This document shows, piece by piece, positions 1-7,370 of a DNA stretch of 8,010 nt. The stretch spans positions 1 to 8,010 of the forward strand of contig CAYQEZ010000055.1 of the NCBI GenBank assembly GCA_964416645.1. The letters are read 5' to 3'. Positions within the stretch are counted from its first letter, which is position 1, and each line of letters begins with the position of its first letter. This stretch comes from GCA-002282575 sp964416645 (lineage in GTDB: Bacteria > Pseudomonadota > Gammaproteobacteria > Thiomicrospirales > Thiomicrospiraceae). Made by a program: the position numbers and the translations under genes. Below the pieces are notes generated by a model. The model had not been told where the DNA came from. It saw only the letters and a program-made list of their open reading frames with translations, and did not search any database.

Positions 1-710
1 CTTATTTGTTAGCCAAAGCACTGCACGATGAAATCAAAAAGATTTCCAATAAACCCGTGCTTTACGTGGTGGACGAAAACGGTCAAGGTCACGCCATTTT
101 AGGTAACAACTACTGGAAAGAGCAAGGTGCAACCATCATCGCTCACGTTGATACCGTCAAAGAAATGGAAGCTACTGCAGCCAATTCGATCGCTGGCATG
201 AAAGCTTACAACAAAGAAAAAGCCGCTAAAACCGAATTAGTGCCCATCGACCAAACCTTTGACAAAGAAATGACCCTTGATTTAGGTGGTATTACTGCCA
301 AGTTGATGTATTTCGGACCGTCACACTCGCATGGTGATATTTCGGTTTATATCCCAGAGCGTAAGGTACTGATTGCAGGTGACATTGCTTTCCACCAACG
401 CATGCTACCCATTTTTGAAGACACCAACACCACTGCTTGGTTAAAAACATGGAAAGACTTTGCTGATTTTGCCAAGGATAAAATCATTGTCCCAGGTCAT
501 GGTACGGTTACCGACTTTGCCACGGTAGATAAATACACGCGTGGTTATTTAGAGTTTTTACATGCTGAAGTGCGTAAACTGATCAAAGCAGGCGGTACGC
601 TGGCAGACGTGAGCAAAATTGACCAAAGTGCTTACAAAAAGCTCTACACCTATAACGAACTGGCGGGGCTTAATGCGTCTCGCGTTTTCGCTGAACTAGA
701 AATGGAATAA
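1..710 (+). CDS. MBL-fold hydrolase-like protein, 5' end cut by the window edge
   Basis: The frame is already open at the window edge (first full codon at 3), so the N-terminus, including any signal peptide, is missing. About 235 residues remain. Counting from the TTG at 6 as residue 1, the second half carries typical metallo-beta-lactamase fold motifs: GPSHSHGD (H107), IAGD (D126) and VPGHG (H165), matching the later metal ligands of the family. In the first half, the stretch before LGNNYWKEQGATIIAH aligns with the usual HxHxDH motif but reads N25-G-Q27-G-H29-A30, so most first-site ligands are replaced. The flanking LGN-Y and GATIIAH context is typical of MBL proteins resembling quinoprotein-relay or sulfur-related hydrolases. 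The fold is clear; activity and substrate are not. It may be a variant hydrolase with altered metal binding or a non-catalytic relative. A strong terminator follows 18 bases after the stop. Confidence 0.85.
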   Translation, partial: YLLAKALHDEIKKISNKPVLYVVDENGQGHAILGNNYWKEQGATIIAHVDTVKEMEATAANSIAGMKAYNKEKAAKTELVPIDQTFDKEMTLDLGGITAKLMYFGPSHSHGDISVYIPERKVLIAGDIAFHQRMLPIFEDTNTTAWLKTWKDFADFAKDKIIVPGHGTVTDFATVDKYTRGYLEFLHAEVRKLIKAGGTLADVSKIDQSAYKKLYTYNELAGLNASRVFAELEME

Positions 711-727
711 CGCTGCTTTTTCCATCC

Positions 728-754
728 AGAGCGACTCTGTAGGTCGCTCTTTTC
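728..754 (+). terminator. Rho-independent terminator after the MBL-fold gene
   Basis: There is a perfect 8-bp inverted repeat, AGAGCGAC (728-735) and GTCGCTCT (743-750), with a 7-base loop. A T-rich tail (TTTTCATTTTA) starts at the end of the second arm. It lies 18 bases after the stop of the upstream plus-strand gene and so separates that gene from polA. Confidence 0.88.
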
Positions 755-781
755 ATTTTAGCTGAGTAGGCTATCTTTTCC

Positions 782-808
782 CTGACCCATCTCATAATCT
801 TTTATAAT
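782..808 (+). promoter_or_regulatory. Candidate sigma70-type promoter for polA
   Basis: A perfect -10 box TATAAT lies at 803-808. The best -35-like match is CTGACC at 782-787 (4 of 6 to TTGACA) with a short 15-base spacer, so the -35 assignment is weak. Transcription would start near 815 and give a leader of about 44 bases before the polA ATG. Its position just after the terminator at 728-754 supports a separate polA promoter. Confidence 0.5.
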
Positions 809-858
809 ACTCAATCACTTGGTTCTTAATCTTCCCCTTATTGCTAGAGAAAACGCCC

Positions 859-3630
859 ATGCCCGCGCCCTTACTGCTCATCGACGCCAACTCCTTTTTT
901 TACCGTGCTTTTCATGCCGTGCCAATGTTGAATGCACCCGACGGCACGCCTGTGAATGCCATTCATGGCGTCTTGTCAATGGTAGCGACGCTGATTCATG
1001 ACTACCAACCCAGCGGTGTCGCAATGATTTTCGATGCCAAAGGCAAAAACTTTCGTCATGAACTTTTCCCTGACTACAAAGCCCACCGCTCACCCATGCC
1101 CGACGAACTACGTGCGCAAATTGAACCCTTGCACAAGCTGGTAGAACTCATGGGCTTACCCCTGCTAGTTATCCCTGGTATTGAAGCGGATGATGTCATT
1201 GCCACCCTAACAACCCAAGCCAGTGCCAACGGACAAGAAGTGGTGATTGCCACTGGAGATAAAGACCTCTGCCAATTGGTGAATGAGCAGGTGCGTATTA
1301 TCGACACAATGAAAAACAAATTGCTCACCCCTGCAGCTGTAACGGATAAATTTGGTGTCCCGCCTGAATCAGTGGTTGATTGGCTCACTTTAGTTGGCGA
1401 TAAATCGGACAACATCCCTGGCGTCGATGGTGTGGGCGAAAAAACCGCTGCCAAACTGCTACGCGCTCACGGCACCTTAACGGGCGTCGTCGAAGCGATG
1501 AAAGGGCAACGCACACGCACGGCACAGAACATTCTTGCCGCCGCCGAACAATTCCCCCTCATTCAGCAATTAGTCATCACCAAACGCGACTGTGAACTGC
1601 CGTTACAGTGGAATGAGCTATCAATCTCTCCCATCGATCAAGATGCCTTACGTAACGAACTGCAAAGACTTAACTTAAAGCGTGTGCAAGCACTATTAAT
1701 GCAATTTGGTTGGTTAAGCGCCAGCCAATCCTCTTTATTGGACGATTTACCCAGCCCGAATGAATCCACCACAGTCACAGCTACGACACCCAGCACGTCA
1801 ATAACCAAAGTCAGTAACTTTAACTTACCTGCTTGCCAACTGATTACCGACTTAGCCACTTGGCAACACTGGTTAATCACTGCACAGCAAGAGACTTGCT
1901 TATGCTTCGACTTAGAAACCACGGGCTTAAATGCCTTCGATAATCGCATTGTCGGCATTGCCTTATTTAGCCCTGCGTTGGGTTCTGGCTATGCCCCGCT
2001 CGCGCATCAAGGGTTGGCAGAAAATGAACAATTACCGATGCAAGCAGCACTCGATGCCATCAGACCCTTATTGGAAGATGCACAGCTGACCAAGTTAGGG
2101 CACAATCTCAAATACGACCGACACATTCTGCTTAATCACGGCATCACCTTGGCGGGAACTTGCGACGATTCAATGCTGGAATCTTATATCGTCAATGCCA
2201 CCGCCAGCCGTCATAATATGGACGATTTAGCGCAGTATTACCTCGGTCATACCACCACTTTTGAAGACATTGCAGGCAAAGGCAAGGCACAACTTAACTT
2301 TGCCGACATTGCACTGGATGTCGCCGCTCCCTACGCTTGTGAAGATGTGGCGGTCACTCATGCCTTGCACCAGCACTTTGTGCAAGCCTTGACAGAAACG
2401 CCCGAATTGAAACAGCTTTACCAAACCATCGAGCGCCCGCTGATGCCCATTATTGGTGCAATGGAACGCACGGGGGTGAAAATCGATACCACCGCGCTGA
2501 TGGAACAATCAGCGGCTATGGCCGATGACATCAGTCATTTGGAACTGCGTGCGCACAATTTAGCAGGACAAGTGTTTAACTTGGGTTCGAGCAGTCAACT
2601 CGCCACGATTTTATTTGAAAAAATGGGCTTGCCCGTACTGAAAAAAACCCCTGGTGGCAAGCCTTCGACCAATGAAGAAGTGCTGGAGCAGTTAGCCGAA
2701 ACCTACGAACTACCCGTCGTGATTTTAGAATATCGCAGTTTAAGCAAGCTGAAATCGACTTACTTAGACGCACTACCGAATCACATTCAAGCGCAAACAG
2801 GACGTGTCCATTCCAGCTTTCACCAAGCGGTAACCGCCACAGGACGTTTATCGTCATCAGACCCCAACTTACAGAACATTCCCGTGCGCCATGAAGCAGG
2901 ACGACGCATTCGCAAAGCCTTTATTGCCGAAGCAGGGCATCAACTGCTCGCTGCCGACTATTCGCAAATCGAATTACGCCTGATGGCGCACTTGTCGCAA
3001 GATGCGACCCTACTGAATGCCTTTGCCAATAATATCGACGTACACACCGCAACAGCGGCCGAAGTATTCGACACTCCCTTGGAAGCAGTGACGAAAGAAC
3101 AGCGCCGTGCCGCCAAAGCGGTCAACTTCGGTCTAATCTATGGCATGAGCGCCTTTGGATTGGCAAAACAACTCGGCGTTGAGCGTAAAATTGCTCAACA
3201 CTATATCGACACCTATTTTGCTCGTTACCCAGGTGTCGCAGCCTATATGGAGCAAGCCAAAGCCACCGCTAAGGCGCAAGGCTATGTTGAAACCATTTTT
3301 CATCGTCGTTTGTATTTACCCGACATTAACGCTAAAAATGCCGCCGTGCGTGCCTATGCCGAACGAACCGCCATTAATGCACCGCTACAAGGCTCAGCCG
3401 CTGACCTGATTAAACTGGCGATGATTCGCGTTAATGATTGGCTGCAAAACCACTGCCCGCAAGCTAAGTTGATTATGCAAGTACACGATGAATTGGTATT
3501 AGAAGTGCCTGACGCCGACTGCGCACAGGTTGCTGTTGCCCTTAAAGCGTGTATGGAAGAAGCGGCACAACTGAGTGTGCCGCTGCTGGTTGAAGTGGGA
3601 CAAGGAACGAATTGGGATGAAGCCAAGTAG
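859..3630 (+). CDS. polA: DNA polymerase I
   Basis: This is a full-length family A DNA polymerase (923 aa; E. coli Pol I is 928) acting in Okazaki fragment maturation and excision repair. Residues 1 to about 290 are the 5' nuclease domain: acidic residues D9, D111/D112 (EADD), D134/D136 (TGDKD) and D181/D184 (GDKSDN), then a helix-hairpin-helix near 189-201. A Ser/Thr-rich linker follows at about 297-318. The 3'-5' proofreading domain (about 320-515) keeps all acidic residues: D351/E353 (FDLET), D420 (NLKYD) and Y492/D496 (YACED), so proofreading should work. The polymerase domain carries motif A (DYSQIELR, D700), motif B (R749, K753, F757, Y761) and motif C (VHDE, H876-D877-E878). The ATG at 859 is chosen over an in-frame TTG at 841 because it matches the usual short N-terminus before LLLIDANSFFYRAFHA. 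A weak purine stretch, GAGA, lies 8 bases upstream. The gene converges on a minus-strand gene. Confidence 0.98.
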   Translation: MPAPLLLIDANSFFYRAFHAVPMLNAPDGTPVNAIHGVLSMVATLIHDYQPSGVAMIFDAKGKNFRHELFPDYKAHRSPMPDELRAQIEPLHKLVELMGLPLLVIPGIEADDVIATLTTQASANGQEVVIATGDKDLCQLVNEQVRIIDTMKNKLLTPAAVTDKFGVPPESVVDWLTLVGDKSDNIPGVDGVGEKTAAKLLRAHGTLTGVVEAMKGQRTRTAQNILAAAEQFPLIQQLVITKRDCELPLQWNELSISPIDQDALRNELQRLNLKRVQALLMQFGWLSASQSSLLDDLPSPNESTTVTATTPSTSITKVSNFNLPACQLITDLATWQHWLITAQQETCLCFDLETTGLNAFDNRIVGIALFSPALGSGYAPLAHQGLAENEQLPMQAALDAIRPLLEDAQLTKLGHNLKYDRHILLNHGITLAGTCDDSMLESYIVNATASRHNMDDLAQYYLGHTTTFEDIAGKGKAQLNFADIALDVAAPYACEDVAVTHALHQHFVQALTETPELKQLYQTIERPLMPIIGAMERTGVKIDTTALMEQSAAMADDISHLELRAHNLAGQVFNLGSSSQLATILFEKMGLPVLKKTPGGKPSTNEEVLEQLAETYELPVVILEYRSLSKLKSTYLDALPNHIQAQTGRVHSSFHQAVTATGRLSSSDPNLQNIPVRHEAGRRIRKAFIAEAGHQLLAADYSQIELRLMAHLSQDATLLNAFANNIDVHTATAAEVFDTPLEAVTKEQRRAAKAVNFGLIYGMSAFGLAKQLGVERKIAQHYIDTYFARYPGVAAYMEQAKATAKAQGYVETIFHRRLYLPDINAKNAAVRAYAERTAINAPLQGSAADLIKLAMIRVNDWLQNHCPQAKLIMQVHDELVLEVPDADCAQVAVALKACMEEAAQLSVPLLVEVGQGTNWDEAK

Positions 3631-3654
3631 TCGGTTAAGACTCACTTGGCTTTT
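3621..3654 (+). terminator. Hairpin terminator containing both convergent stop codons
   Basis: AGCCAAGT (3621-3628) pairs with ACTTGGCT (3644-3651). The inner AGTC (3629-3632) pairs with GACT (3639-3642), leaving one bulged C and the 6-base loop GGTTAA. The stem is therefore 12 bp and is followed on the plus strand by TTTT (3651-3654). The polA stop (3628-3630) is in the stem and the stop of the minus-strand gene (3635-3637) is in the loop. The minus strand has no T-run after the stem (it reads TCATCCC), so termination is best supported for polA only. Confidence 0.7.
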
Positions 3655-4762
3655 CCGATACTGGCTCACAGAGTTTACGCTTATTCCAGGTCACGCAACG
3701 GAAAGGAATGCGCTGAAACCTGACAATACGACGATACAACCACAGATATGCAGCGATAAACACCAACATGACAATGAGTAACGCCCAAGTATGCTGCCAT
3801 AAGAAAATCGCTGGAATAATTGAAACCAAAGACAACACCCATAAGTAAGGCGAGGTGGCGGAGTTATTGTACACGCGATCAGGTAAATGCCAGTGTTTGG
3901 TAATGCGACGATAAATCAGCGTGTGTAAATGTAAGGCATCGGGCATACCAATTTTTGTTTTCTGCACAAACGCACGACGGTAAATTGAAAACACCGTTTC
4001 AAACACTGGCAACGCCAATACCGCCAGCACAAACCAAGCCGATACCGCACCATGACGCACAATCATCATCACCGCCACTTCTGCTAGCATAAAGCCGATT
4101 AGATAAGCGCCACCATCGCCCATAAAAATGCGCCCTTTAGGAAAATTAAAATACAAAAACCCTAAAATGCCACCAGCACTGGCCATGCTGACTAAAAAGA
4201 GAAATTCATCATCCAACCACCAAGCGACAGCAGCAAAGGCACTGAAGGCTAAAATGGCATAACCCGACATTAAGCCATTAAAACCGTCAATAATGTTCAC
4301 CGCATGAGAAACACCACCCACTGCAACCATGGTTAATAAAAACGAGAATAACAGCGAATTGGCTAATAACCAGTCTAATCCCCAAATATCGACACGATCT
4401 AGGCGAGCATCGAGCAAAAAGAAGGCTAAGGCAGCCGACATAAAAGCCAATACCAAACGCACTAAGGGTGTAACTTTTTTCGTTAGATCTTCAACTAGCC
4501 CCCCTAAAAAAGCAGGTAAAGCCGCAAGTAATAACAGCCCAAGATTGGTTTTAATATCGGCATTTTGCATCGCTGCCAAGCCAATAGCCGAGAAAACTCC
4601 CAAAAAAACCGCCATACCACCAACGCGAGGTGTTGGCTTGCTATGTAATTTTTGCACCCCCGAATCGGCATCTCGGGTAATGTGCGCATGAAAATCTTCA
4701 TAACGCAGCACAAAAAAAGTGACAAACCAAGCGATGATTAAAGAAGAAAAGAGGGTTTCCAT
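3635..4762 (-). CDS. PNPT-family polyprenyl-phosphate sugar-1-phosphate transferase (WecA/WbpL-like)
   Basis: This integral membrane enzyme (375 aa) belongs to the family that moves a sugar-1-phosphate from a UDP-sugar onto undecaprenyl phosphate, the first step of O-antigen, exopolysaccharide or related glycan synthesis. Many hydrophobic segments run through the protein. Family motifs from the N-terminus are HSKPTPRVGG (40-49), the Mg-binding region GLVEDLTKK (E91-D92, where most relatives have DD), NIIDGFNGL (156-164), FMGDGGAYLIGF (around 215) and the cytoplasmic basic loop DALHLHTLIYRR (H278, H280), comparable to the HIHH region of WecA. The tail after about residue 345 is basic and polar. 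The motifs do not show which sugar is used or which glycan is made. A TTG codon lies directly before the ATG and could be the start (376 aa). AAGGCGG lies upstream at either spacing. It starts 16 bases after the stop of the TRAP-type gene, suggesting co-transcription. Confidence 0.9.
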   Translation of the reverse strand: METLFSSLIIAWFVTFFVLRYEDFHAHITRDADSGVQKLHSKPTPRVGGMAVFLGVFSAIGLAAMQNADIKTNLGLLLLAALPAFLGGLVEDLTKKVTPLVRLVLAFMSAALAFFLLDARLDRVDIWGLDWLLANSLLFSFLLTMVAVGGVSHAVNIIDGFNGLMSGYAILAFSAFAAVAWWLDDEFLFLVSMASAGGILGFLYFNFPKGRIFMGDGGAYLIGFMLAEVAVMMIVRHGAVSAWFVLAVLALPVFETVFSIYRRAFVQKTKIGMPDALHLHTLIYRRITKHWHLPDRVYNNSATSPYLWVLSLVSIIPAIFLWQHTWALLIVMLVFIAAYLWLYRRIVRFQRIPFRCVTWNKRKLCEPVSEKPSES

Positions 4763-4778
4763 CAATTAGCCGCCTTAC

Positions 4779-5885
4779 TTACAGCGAGCGCGCACGAATA
4801 ATGGCGCCTTCTGCCATATCCGTCCAAGGTGTAACCGAATCTCGGAAAGCTTTTTGCGAAGCCCACACCTTAGCCGATAAAGGATCTTTTGCCGCTTCTT
4901 CATCCAACACAGCCTCTGAAACTTTTTTCAACTCACGCATCACTGCTTCTGGGAAGAACTTCACCTTAACGCCATGTTGTTGCTCTAAATCATACAAAGC
5001 CTTTTGGTTACGCATGGTAAATTCAGCAATCATATCGTGATTCACCATACGAATTGCCCCTTTCACAATCGCTTGCAAATCGGCAGGTAACGCATTGAAG
5101 GCTTTTTCGTTGATCATACATTCCATCACCGTACCTGGCTCATGCCAACCTGGTGCATAATAGTTTTTCGCTGCCTTATAAAGACCAAACGCCAAATCAT
5201 TGTAAGGACCAACCCACTCAGTGGCATCAATCGCACCCGACTGCAACGCAGAGAAAATTTCTCCACCCGGTAGGTTGACAGGAATCGCCCCCAGGCGTTG
5301 AATGACTTCACCGCCCAACCCTGGCATACGCATTTTCAGCCCTTTAAAATCAGCAACGCTGTTGATTTCTTTATTAAACCAACCGCCCATTTGTGTGCCA
5401 GAATTACCACCCGCATTGGGAATTAATCCAAAAGGCTTGTAAACTTCTTCCCACAACGCCATACCATCACCGTAGTACAACCAAGCGTTCATTTCTTGTG
5501 CTGTTAGACCAAAAGGAACGGATGAAAAAAACTGCGCCGCACGACTCTTGCCTTTCCAGTAGTAAGCACCTGAATGACCCATTTGCGCTGTGCCAGCAGA
5601 AACCGCATCGAACACTTCTAACGCCCCGATCAGTTCACCTGCTGCAAATACCTTAACGGTTAATCGACCACCCGATAGCTGGGTAATTAACTCAGCAATA
5701 CGATTAGCCGAAGTCCCCAATCCTGGGAAATTAGCAGGCCATGAAGTCACCAGCTTCCACTGAATTTTTTCTTGACTAGTTGCGCCCACATTAGCGGCTT
5801 CTTCTTTTTTATTACAACCTGCTAACAAAGCACCCGAACCCACCAACGCAGCAGCGGCGGAGATAAATTGACGACGTGAAGACAT
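4779..5885 (-). CDS. TRAP transporter solute-binding protein (DctP/TakP type), Tat lipoprotein
   Basis: This is an extracytoplasmic binding protein (368 aa) of the family that delivers carboxylates to TRAP transporters. The N-terminus has a twin-arginine motif SRRQF (3-7), a hydrophobic stretch and a lipobox LLAGC with C24, so export by Tat and lipid anchoring are predicted. The mature protein shows the DctP pattern: LVTSWP (45-50), a region near AGELIGALEVFDAVSAGTAQMGH, KMRMPGLGGEV with R186 (the conserved carboxylate-binding arginine of the family), LPGGEIFSALQSGAIDATEW (E223, W224) and GPYND. The last two stretches resemble the TakP branch that binds 2-oxo acids with a cation; the true ligand cannot be read from sequence. 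No DctQ or DctM membrane subunit lies next to it. The next gene in its operon is a PNPT sugar-phosphate transferase. No convincing Shine-Dalgarno precedes the ATG (GAATCCTT), but the Tat motif at residues 3-7 fixes the start. Confidence 0.93.
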   Translation of the reverse strand: MSSRRQFISAAAALVGSGALLAGCNKKEEAANVGATSQEKIQWKLVTSWPANFPGLGTSANRIAELITQLSGGRLTVKVFAAGELIGALEVFDAVSAGTAQMGHSGAYYWKGKSRAAQFFSSVPFGLTAQEMNAWLYYGDGMALWEEVYKPFGLIPNAGGNSGTQMGGWFNKEINSVADFKGLKMRMPGLGGEVIQRLGAIPVNLPGGEIFSALQSGAIDATEWVGPYNDLAFGLYKAAKNYYAPGWHEPGTVMECMINEKAFNALPADLQAIVKGAIRMVNHDMIAEFTMRNQKALYDLEQQHGVKVKFFPEAVMRELKKVSEAVLDEEAAKDPLSAKVWASQKAFRDSVTPWTDMAEGAIIRARSL

Positions 5886-5942
5886 AAGGATTCAACCCAA
5901 TTAAAAATATAAATAAAACTGGTTAAAGTATAACGCAAAAAC
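5886..5942 (-). promoter_or_regulatory. Short AT-rich leader, likely promoter region of the TRAP-type gene
   Basis: This 57-base AT-rich stretch lies between the fcc terminator and the TRAP-type start codon. On the minus strand it holds a good -10-like TATACT (5927-5932) with no good -35 at normal spacing. A weaker alternative is TTGCGT, a 17-base spacer and TATTTA. A promoter is expected because a terminator precedes it, but the exact boxes are uncertain. Confidence 0.35.
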
Positions 5943-5974
5943 AAAACCCCAGACGAAGCTGAGGTTTTATTTTT
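5943..5974 (-). terminator. Bidirectional terminator after the fcc operon
   Basis: AAAACCCCAG (5943-5952) pairs with CTGAGGTTTT (5959-5968) with one C-A mismatch and the loop ACGAAG. On the minus strand the stem runs into TTTTGTTTTTG; on the plus strand into TTTTATTTTTAG. T-rich tails on both sides make it usable in both directions. The only nearby transcript that needs it is the minus-strand fcc operon, which ends about 100 bases upstream of it. Confidence 0.8.
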
Positions 5975-6007
5975 AGACTAAATTAAGTCAAAACGATCGA
6001 CTAGCCA

Positions 6008-6078
6008 TCAGCGCAGTTGCTTAGTTCCTAAGCAAACAAGCTGACAGGATAGCGAGGCGCAGTTGCTTAGGCGCCTGT
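6008..6078. repeat. Cluster of short direct and inverted repeats at the 3' end of the flavoprotein gene
   Basis: GCGCAGTTGCTTAG occurs twice in the same direction (6011-6024 and 6057-6070). The second copy overlaps the stop codon of the flavoprotein gene. An inverted copy, CTAAGCAA (6028-6035), lies 3 bases after the first, forming an 8-bp hairpin. That hairpin extends through a 4x4 internal loop to TCAGC/GCTGA (6008-6012 and 6040-6044). The inverted copy could instead pair with 6063-6071 over 9 bp. A further hairpin, AGGCGC (6055-6060) with GCGCCT (6071-6076), surrounds the stop codon. In RNA the alternatives are mutually exclusive. Confidence 0.75.
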
Positions 6079-7359
6079 ACCCCAAATGTCTTTGGTAATA
6101 CTCGCATACCAACCTAAGGAATAGTCTACTTCCATTTTGCGGAAGTCGGCATTCGCATCTTTAGGCGACACACCACCCGAACCTTTGATTTCAGCAATTT
6201 TGCCATCTTGCAGACTGTAAACACCTGCTACAGAAATAGCATAGTCTTTTGAAATTAATGAATAGCAGGTATTAACGTGTTGTGCAGGCTGCATCGGCAA
6301 CCCTGCTAAATCGTTGACGATGGCAGCGGCACAAATTTTACCTTGCGAACTAGCCGAATGACCTGACTTAGGCATAGCGCCAGCAATACAAGCATCACCA
6401 ATAACGTAAATGTCTTTTTTCACAGTGGATTCAAAGGTAAGCATATTAACAGGACAGAAACCGCTTTCATTCGTTAAGCCCATTTTGAACGCTAAATCTG
6501 CTGCTTTTTGTGCTGGAATCGCATTAATCACATCGGCTTTAACATTACCGTAGCCTGAATGAACAGTCATCGTTGCTGCATCGACTTTGGTCACTTTACC
6601 GCCGTCTTTAGCTGCAACCCATTCAATCATATCACCATAAACTTCTTGCCAAGCTGCAAGGAACAAACCTTGTTTTGAGAAAGCATCTTTAGCATCTAAA
6701 ATGAGAATTTTAGCTTTAGGATTGTTCTTTTTGAAGTACTCAGCCACCATAGCAACACGCTCGTAAGGTCCTGGTGGGCAGCGGAAAGGATTTGGTGGTG
6801 CAACCATGACAAAAGTACCACCTTGTTTCATACCCTCAATTTGCTTTTTCAATAATTCAGTTTGCGCACCTGCTTGCCATGCATGAGGACATTTCTCTGC
6901 ATTGGCTTCGGTAATGCCTTCTACCGCGCCCCATTTGAAGTCGATGCCAGGAGAAACCACGATTTTGTCATAAGACAAACTCTTACCGCCCGCTAACTTG
7001 ACGGTTTTCGCATCACTGTCCACCGCAGTAACGGTATCGTGAACAACGTTGACACCACGCTTTTTCAAGCCTTCGTAATTGTGCGTAATACTCTTAGCAT
7101 CACGTAAGCCTGCTAGATACCAGTTAGAGCCAGGACACGTCATGTAAGACGTTTTTGGCTCAATTAAGGTAACTTCTAATTTAGGATCATATTTCTTTAG
7201 ATAGGTAGCAACTGTTGCACCACCAAAACCCCCACCAATCACAGCCACTCGTGCTGGACCCGAACGAGTGGCACCACAACCCGACAAACCTGCACCCACT
7301 AAAGGCAATAAAGCGGCCGAACCCGCAACTTGTACAAACTGACGACGATTCATACTCAT
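6067..7359 (-). CDS. fccB: Flavocytochrome c sulfide dehydrogenase, flavoprotein subunit
   Basis: This is the FAD subunit (430 aa; also named SoxF in some operons) that oxidises sulfide in the periplasm and passes electrons to the cytochrome subunit. A Tat signal (NRRQF, residues 4-8) is followed by a hydrophobic stretch. The FAD-binding Rossmann motif is VIGGGFGGAT (40-49). C75 in YMTCPGSN matches the cysteine that binds FAD covalently in Allochromatium FccB. C194 (FRCPPGPYER) and C365 (NTCYS) match its redox disulfide. A second FAD motif, VIGDACIAGAMPKSGHSA, spans about 319-336, and the FCSD C-terminal region follows (SGGVSPKDA onward). All key cysteines are kept, so the enzyme should be active. 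Odd feature: LSGC (25-28) at the end of the Tat signal fits a lipobox, suggesting a lipid anchor. The start at 7359 has AAGGAG 7 bases upstream, overlapping the stop of the cytochrome gene. Confidence 0.97.
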   Translation of the reverse strand: MSMNRRQFVQVAGSAALLPLVGAGLSGCGATRSGPARVAVIGGGFGGATVATYLKKYDPKLEVTLIEPKTSYMTCPGSNWYLAGLRDAKSITHNYEGLKKRGVNVVHDTVTAVDSDAKTVKLAGGKSLSYDKIVVSPGIDFKWGAVEGITEANAEKCPHAWQAGAQTELLKKQIEGMKQGGTFVMVAPPNPFRCPPGPYERVAMVAEYFKKNNPKAKILILDAKDAFSKQGLFLAAWQEVYGDMIEWVAAKDGGKVTKVDAATMTVHSGYGNVKADVINAIPAQKAADLAFKMGLTNESGFCPVNMLTFESTVKKDIYVIGDACIAGAMPKSGHSASSQGKICAAAIVNDLAGLPMQPAQHVNTCYSLISKDYAISVAGVYSLQDGKIAEIKGSGGVSPKDANADFRKMEVDYSLGWYASITKDIWGTGA

Positions 7360-7370
7360 AACCCTACTCC

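Noticed and set aside
841..858. In-frame TTG upstream of the polA ATG as an alternative start
   Set aside because: It would add six residues not expected from the family, and the ATG at 859 gives the typical short N-terminus before LLLIDANSFFYRAFHA.
1739..1815. Ser/Thr-rich stretch in polA as a possible insertion
   Set aside because: It falls at the natural linker between the 5' nuclease and proofreading domains, which is variable in the family, and total length is normal.
878..3626. Several open frames of about 70-130 codons on the opposite strand and in other frames inside polA
   Set aside because: They overlap a strongly supported full-length gene, show no recognisable domains and have compositions expected of shadow frames.
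3575..3781. A 68-codon plus-strand frame spanning the polA end and the start of the convergent gene region
   Set aside because: It crosses two well-supported genes and the terminator hairpin, and has no family resemblance.
4329..5656. Plus-strand frames of 79-120 codons opposite the PNPT and TRAP-type genes
   Set aside because: They are antisense shadows of clearly recognisable proteins, without ribosome sites or known motifs.
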